The notes under the pieces are model-generated. The model was not told the DNA's origin. It was given only the letters and a program-made list of their open reading frames with translations, and searched no databases. 42,657 nucleotides of DNA from CAYGYG01 sp964354155 (GTDB taxonomy: Bacteria > Hydrothermota > Tepidihabitantia > SM23-42 > CAYGYG01), in contig CAYGYG010000023.1 in assembly GCA_964354155.1 (NCBI GenBank), forward strand, positions 1 through 42,657, in the 5' to 3' direction. The position numbers were made by a program, and so were the translations under genes. Shown here in pieces: positions 39,141 through 42,657 of the stretch. How positions within the stretch are numbered: the first letter of the stretch is position 1; each line of letters starts with the position of its first letter.

Positions 39141-39785
39141 TCACCGGTCCGCCCGCGCCAACCGGCGGGTAGTAAGTGAACGGAGGCTTGGGCGACTTGA
39201 TCCGGCCGGTCGATAGAGCTTGTGTTGCTTGATGAACGAAGCAACCGGTCCGGGCACAAGATGACGGATCGCCAGACCGCGCCGTGACCGCTCCCGGATC
39301 CGGCTCGACGATATGTCCATGGGCGGAATCTGTGCGATCAGCACTTGGCGGAAGTAACGGCGGCGGGGCGAAATAGTAAAGCCGGGCCTCGGCACGACGA
39401 TCAGTTTGCATTCCTTGAGCAGGGCGGCTGGTTGAAGCCAGGTATCCATTTCCAGGAACTGATCACTGCCGATAATCAGGAAAAAACATACCCGGGGCCG
39501 CTGTCTTCGGAAATAGCGGATGGTCTCGATTGTATACGAAGGCGGTGCTAGGAGTTTCTCGACCGTGCTCACCTCGAAATAGGGCCGGTGGGCGATGGCC
39601 CGGCGTACCATGCGGCAACGGAGGCCAAACGGAGTTGAAGTCTCTTTATGGGGCGGGAGAAAAGTGGGAACGAAGATTACTTTGGCAAGGCGGAATTGTT
39701 TACGTACCGATTCGGCAATGGCGATGTGGCCGGCATGGGGCGGGTCGAAAGAGCCGCCGAAAAGACCAATCCGGTCACTTGCCAA
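39141..39785 (-). CDS. nadD: Nicotinate-nucleotide adenylyltransferase
   Basis: A 214-residue NadD, joining ATP and nicotinate mononucleotide to give deamido-NAD. The nucleotide motif GLFGGSFDPPHAGH appears near the N-terminus, then FVPTFLPPHKE, IIGSDQFLEMDTW and the ISSSRIRE (SSTxxR-like) block that binds the ATP phosphates. Start choice is uncertain. TTG 39785 gives the usual short N-terminus and an 11-bp overlap with the upstream gene; ATG 39827 would add 14 residues and overlap it by 53 bp. Neither has a clear ribosome site, so coupling with bamD is likely. The C-terminal 20 residues or so are Arg/Ser-rich beyond the normal fold. Confidence 0.92.
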   Translation of the reverse strand: MASDRIGLFGGSFDPPHAGHIAIAESVRKQFRLAKVIFVPTFLPPHKETSTPFGLRCRMVRRAIAHRPYFEVSTVEKLLAPPSYTIETIRYFRRQRPRVCFFLIIGSDQFLEMDTWLQPAALLKECKLIVVPRPGFTISPRRRYFRQVLIAQIPPMDISSSRIRERSRRGLAIRHLVPGPVASFIKQHKLYRPAGSSRPSLRSLTTRRLARADR

Positions 39786-40497
39786 TCTGACCGATACGCT
39801 TTTCGGCTTTCTTCTGCCATTGGTCATTTTCGTTGAGAAGTTCCTGATACAACGGCTTGGCTTCATCGGGGCGCCGCCGCTTGAAGAGCGACTCACCGAG
39901 CCAGTATTTTGCCTCACGGGCCCAGGTCGTCTCGGGGTAGTTGTCGATCACGGACTTAAGGTAGATGTCGGCCGCCTCGTACTCCTTGATCTTGAGATAG
40001 AACTTGCCGTTCTCAAGGTCCTTGCGGGCGAGCTTCAGGCGGCATTCGCCCAGGGTCTTGCGGGCCGGTGCTTCGAAGTCGCTTTGCGGATGTGCGCTGA
40101 GAAATTCCTCAAGCAGTTCGATCGCCTTCTTGGTCATCGTCTGATCACGATGGAACGACGGGGTCCGCTGGAAATAGGAAGTAGCCTGAAGCAAAGCGGC
40201 CTCGGCCTGGTAAGGGCTGTGGGCGAAGTGCCGGATCAGAAACTCAAACTCCAGAGCCGCCTGTTCATAATCCTTGTCAACGTAGTACGCCTTGGCCAAG
40301 TAGAACTGCGCGTCATCAGCATAGTCCGACCCCGGATAGGTGAAGATGATGCGCTGAAAACCCTCGATCGCATGTTTGTAGTCCTTCTTGTCATAGAAGG
40401 ACGTCGCCCTTGTGAATTCGTCCTGGGCGTCAAGGGCGGGCCGGATTTCCTTGGCGCAGGCCGACAGCAGGAGTGCAACTAAGAACAATCTCTTCAT
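39775..40497 (-). CDS. bamD: Outer membrane assembly lipoprotein BamD-like
   Basis: A 240-residue lipoprotein (signal with LLSAC, lipid Cys at 14). It is followed by about five TPR-type helix pairs: ATSFYDKKDYKHAIEGFQRI, FYLAKAYYVDKDYEQAALEF, LQATSYFQRTPSFHRDQ and AREAKYWLGESLF. The FTYPGSDYADDAQFYLAKAYY block and the PSFHRDQTMTKKAIELLEEF segment are typical of BamD/YfiO/ComL, the partner of BamA in outer-membrane protein insertion. bamA is not in this window. It lies 6 bp after the TPR lipoprotein gene and overlaps nadD, in the long minus-strand run. Confidence 0.88.
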   Translation of the reverse strand: MKRLFLVALLLSACAKEIRPALDAQDEFTRATSFYDKKDYKHAIEGFQRIIFTYPGSDYADDAQFYLAKAYYVDKDYEQAALEFEFLIRHFAHSPYQAEAALLQATSYFQRTPSFHRDQTMTKKAIELLEEFLSAHPQSDFEAPARKTLGECRLKLARKDLENGKFYLKIKEYEAADIYLKSVIDNYPETTWAREAKYWLGESLFKRRRPDEAKPLYQELLNENDQWQKKAEKRIGQIGK

Positions 40498-40503
40498 AAG
40501 ACA

Positions 40504-41376
40504 CTAACCCTTTCCCTTAATCTCTTCGAGGCGTTGCTTGGCTTTCTCAACCAGTGTCCCCTTGCGATACGGGTTGAGATGCAGGACCTTCTCATAGTAG
40601 GTCTTGGCCCGGGCGAAGTCGCCCTGGTCAAAGCTTATTTCGCCCAGGTAGAAATAGGAATCGTCGACCAGTGACTGGGGGGCATTCGACTCAACGATCT
40701 TCATGAGGTAGCTCTGGGCGGTGTCCATGGTCTTGTCTTGGAAGTAGCCGATGCCGATGTCATAGTAGTACTTGCCGAGGCGCATCAGCAAGAGGCTGCT
40801 TTTGGTCTTGGCGTACCGGATCTCGACCAGCGCGAGGGCTTTTTTCAGATTATTACTCTTCTCGTAGGCATCGATGAGCTTGGTCATCACTTCTTTCGCG
40901 GCCGGGGACGTCGAATCGACCTTGAGTGATGTCTCGTAAGTCAGGGCCGCTTTCGCGTACTCCTGCCGGTCCCAATAGATGTCGCCCATGAGATTGAGAA
41001 AAGACGGTTCAAAGAAGGGCCGCGGCGAAAGCGAGAGAATCTGGTCGAAGAAAAACGATGCCCGGTCCGCATCATTGACCCTCATCGACTTCTGGATCAG
41101 CGATTTGTAGACCTGGTCAACGCTGTCAATGTAGGAAGTATCAATTGCCATCGCCGATTTGAAATAGCGATGGGCGTCAGCAAACGTGTTCTTGCCGATT
41201 GCGCACTGGCCGAGCAGGTAGAGGGCTTCGGCGTCCGGCTTCTTCTTGAAAGGCTCGAGTTCGATCTGGGCCCGGCCCCAGTCCCATTTCCTGATGAATT
41301 CACGCGCCTTGCTGATGCGAAAATCGCGGTTGCCGCAGGCGAAGAAGAAAGCCACCAGCAGAAGCGAATATCTCAT
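40504..41376 (-). CDS. TPR-repeat lipoprotein
   Basis: A 290-residue predicted lipoprotein: the signal ends FFFACG with the lipid Cys at 14, followed by six or so TPR-like helix pairs (EALYLLGQCAIGKNTFADAHRYF, then YWDRQEYAKAALTYETSLKV and FDQGDFARAKTYYEKVLHLN among them). Its gene lies directly before bamD, to which it is structurally similar, so it may be an envelope assembly or scaffolding partner. The ATG overlaps the punA stop by 4 bp. Specific function unknown. Confidence 0.85.
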   Translation of the reverse strand: MRYSLLLVAFFFACGNRDFRISKAREFIRKWDWGRAQIELEPFKKKPDAEALYLLGQCAIGKNTFADAHRYFKSAMAIDTSYIDSVDQVYKSLIQKSMRVNDADRASFFFDQILSLSPRPFFEPSFLNLMGDIYWDRQEYAKAALTYETSLKVDSTSPAAKEVMTKLIDAYEKSNNLKKALALVEIRYAKTKSSLLLMRLGKYYYDIGIGYFQDKTMDTAQSYLMKIVESNAPQSLVDDSYFYLGEISFDQGDFARAKTYYEKVLHLNPYRKGTLVEKAKQRLEEIKGKG

Positions 41377-42200
41377 GAGGGGAGTTTTGCGATCAGGGAC
41401 TTAATGAGGCGGGTGAGGTTGGGCTCCGCCCGGTTGGCCGTCTCAATGATCTCTTTGAGACTGCAGGGTTTCAAGGCATCCGGCAGGCCCATGTCGGTCA
41501 CGACCGAAATACCCACGACCCGAAGCCCCATGTGGCGGGCGACGATGACCTCAGGGACGGTTGACATGCCGACGACATCGGCGCCGATGATACGCAGGAA
41601 GCGATACTCCGCCCCGGTCTCAAGATTGGGACCTTGAACCGACGCATAGACGCCTTTGCGGACCGGAATTTTTTCTTCGAGCGCCACTTGCTCGGCCAGC
41701 CTTACAAGCTCTTTGTCGTACGTATTGTACATGTCCGGGAATCTGGGGCCGATCGATTCGTCGTTCGGACCGCGCAGGGGGTTCTCGGGCAGCAGATTGA
41801 TGTGGTCGGTAATGATCACGAGGTCGCCGGACGAGAAGAGAGGGTTGAGGCCGCCGCAGGCATTGGAGACAATCATGAGTTTTATGCCAAGGTACTTCAT
41901 TACCCGAACCGGCAGGGTGATCTGATGCGCCGAGTACCCTTCGTAATAATGGAATCGCCCCTGCATGGCCACGACTTTGCGGCCGGACAATGTTCCAAAG
42001 ATCAGGCGTCCCTGATGGCTTTCCACGGTCGAGACCGGGAAGTCAGGTATCTTGTCGTACGGAATCGAATGGTCGATCTTGATCTCTTGGGCAAGCTGGC
42101 CCAGGCCGGTACCCAGAATGATACCAACCTCGGGTATCATCTGAGTCTGTTTTCTGATGAAACCAACGCATTCGTCGATTGTTTTCTTAAGATCGGCCAT
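41373..42200 (-). CDS. punA: Purine nucleoside phosphorylase
   Basis: A 275-residue trimeric-type PNP, splitting (deoxy)inosine and (deoxy)guanosine with phosphate in purine salvage. Family motifs: GIILGTGLGQLA (phosphate loop, about 26-37), MQGRFHYYEGY, SNACGGLNP, VQGPNLETGAEYRFLR and GMSTVPEVIVARH, with the base-binding Glu and Met and later VTDMG. Full length. Immediately after divIVA (no gap) and overlapping the TPR gene by 4 bp. The MTAP subfamily is a less likely alternative. Confidence 0.93.
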   Translation of the reverse strand: MADLKKTIDECVGFIRKQTQMIPEVGIILGTGLGQLAQEIKIDHSIPYDKIPDFPVSTVESHQGRLIFGTLSGRKVVAMQGRFHYYEGYSAHQITLPVRVMKYLGIKLMIVSNACGGLNPLFSSGDLVIITDHINLLPENPLRGPNDESIGPRFPDMYNTYDKELVRLAEQVALEEKIPVRKGVYASVQGPNLETGAEYRFLRIIGADVVGMSTVPEVIVARHMGLRVVGISVVTDMGLPDALKPCSLKEIIETANRAEPNLTRLIKSLIAKLPS

Positions 42201-42656
42201 CTATGTTCCTTTCTTCTCGAGACGCTCCAGAAGCCTGGTGTAGGATTCGAGCAAGCCCTTGAATTCGGAGGTGAGGAGCAGGCGCTGATGCTCGATCATC
42301 GATACTTCCTCTTTGGTCTTGGCCAATTCCGAATTGGCCTGCTTGATGATCCGTGAGGCTTCGAGCTTGGCACTCTCGACGAAGAGGCTGGCCTCACGCC
42401 GGGAATTCTCTTTGAGCTCTTCGGCCGTCTTCTGGGTCGTGGTCAAGGTTTCCTGAAGAATGCGCTCCATGCGGCGGTAGTCCTCGATTTTGGCGTCCAA
42501 ATCTTTGTTCTTCTCGGACAGGGTCGAGTTATCGCGTAACAGAATCTCAAACTCGTTGGCCACCATCTCGAGAAATGTTCTCACCTCATGCGGGTCAAAA
42601 CCGCGGAACGACTTCTTGAACTCCTGCTTCCTGATTTCTAAAGGCGTAATTGGCAT
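42201..42656 (-). CDS. DivIVA/GpsB-like cell-division scaffold
   Basis: A 151-residue coiled-coil protein. The N-terminal lipid-binding block ITPLEIRKQEFKKSFRGFD followed by EVRTFLEMVANEFEILL is the DivIVA hallmark. Residues about 40-145 form one long coiled coil (NKDLDAKIEDYRRMERILQE, and SARREA-like charged repeats). DivIVA recruits division, growth or segregation factors to curved membrane. The ATG ends one base from the window edge, so the gene is complete but its promoter is outside. It heads the visible part of the long minus-strand run down to the TIM-barrel gene. Confidence 0.9.
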   Translation of the reverse strand: MPITPLEIRKQEFKKSFRGFDPHEVRTFLEMVANEFEILLRDNSTLSEKNKDLDAKIEDYRRMERILQETLTTTQKTAEELKENSRREASLFVESAKLEASRIIKQANSELAKTKEEVSMIEHQRLLLTSEFKGLLESYTRLLERLEKKGT

Positions 42657-42657
42657 A

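Noticed and set aside
38198..39172. 324-codon plus-strand open frame
   Set aside because: It lies antisense to the well-supported polA 5' nuclease domain and resembles no family.
39098..39259. N-terminal extension of polA
   Set aside because: It overlaps nadD and is unlike PolA; ATG 39097 gives the conserved MKRFFFIDGHS start.

Overview
The window is bacterial chromosome and almost certainly spans the replication origin. It opens with the 3' part of a 16S rRNA gene. It also holds dnaA and dnaN with an oriC-like spacer between them, an exact parS centromere site, and the polymerase genes dnaE and polA. Base composition is moderately GC-rich. Three secreted proteins end in Por-type (T9SS type A) C-terminal sorting domains, and there is a BamD homologue, so the cell has an outer membrane. 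These traits suggest an uncultured lineage near the FCB group (WOR-3/Stahlbacteria-like). That placement is inference only; the 16S fragment would settle it.

Layout: 1-491, 16S 3' end, closed by a strong terminator with no tRNA or 23S behind it. 705-1327, two small envelope coiled-coil proteins. 1381-2343, a REP-associated tyrosine transposase (RAYT) flanked by inverted repeats. 2322-4576 (minus), thiol-redox and sulfur genes: thioredoxin, TlpA, OsmC and a double rhodanese. 4606-4621, parS. 4648-10061 (minus), a T9SS cargo gene, a zinc-ribbon protein, dnaE and a beta-barrel protein. 10223-12126, a YbbR-domain protein and tsaD. 12178-14725 (minus), a pair of GlgC paralogues. 14871-15806, carbamate kinase. 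15808-19212, an AT-richer island with a T9SS cargo gene and a divergent, unusual HTH/TPR/BTAD regulator. 19214-20681 (minus), phoU and dapB. 21014-23855, dnaA, oriC and dnaN. 23867-24340, a small beta-barrel protein. 24360-26463 (minus), cmk-plsC-ispH. 26823-30957, a beta-CASP hydrolase, a DUF58 protein and a BatA-like protein. 31601-32749, another T9SS cargo gene. 32926-35770, a CapA-like protein and an Rsm22-like protein. 35791-42656 (minus), divIVA, punA, a TPR lipoprotein, bamD, nadD, polA and a TIM-barrel protein.

Main points of interest: (1) six transcription units have a good -35/-10 promoter whose -10 box ends only 5-8 nt before the start codon, so their mRNAs should be leaderless; (2) a RAYT-linked repeat of about 30 bp occurs three times and supplies the last codons and stop of three unrelated genes, including an identical GTAPDF tail on a rhodanese and a GlgC; (3) a 34-bp element (29/34 identical) lies upstream of two T9SS cargo genes in the same relative orientation, once next to the BTAD regulator, which suggests an undescribed regulon; (4) the PolA has a Tyr at the position that controls dideoxynucleotide discrimination and a degenerate proofreading domain; (5) oriC and parS are both clearly recognisable. 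No CRISPR array, prophage or tRNA gene was found.
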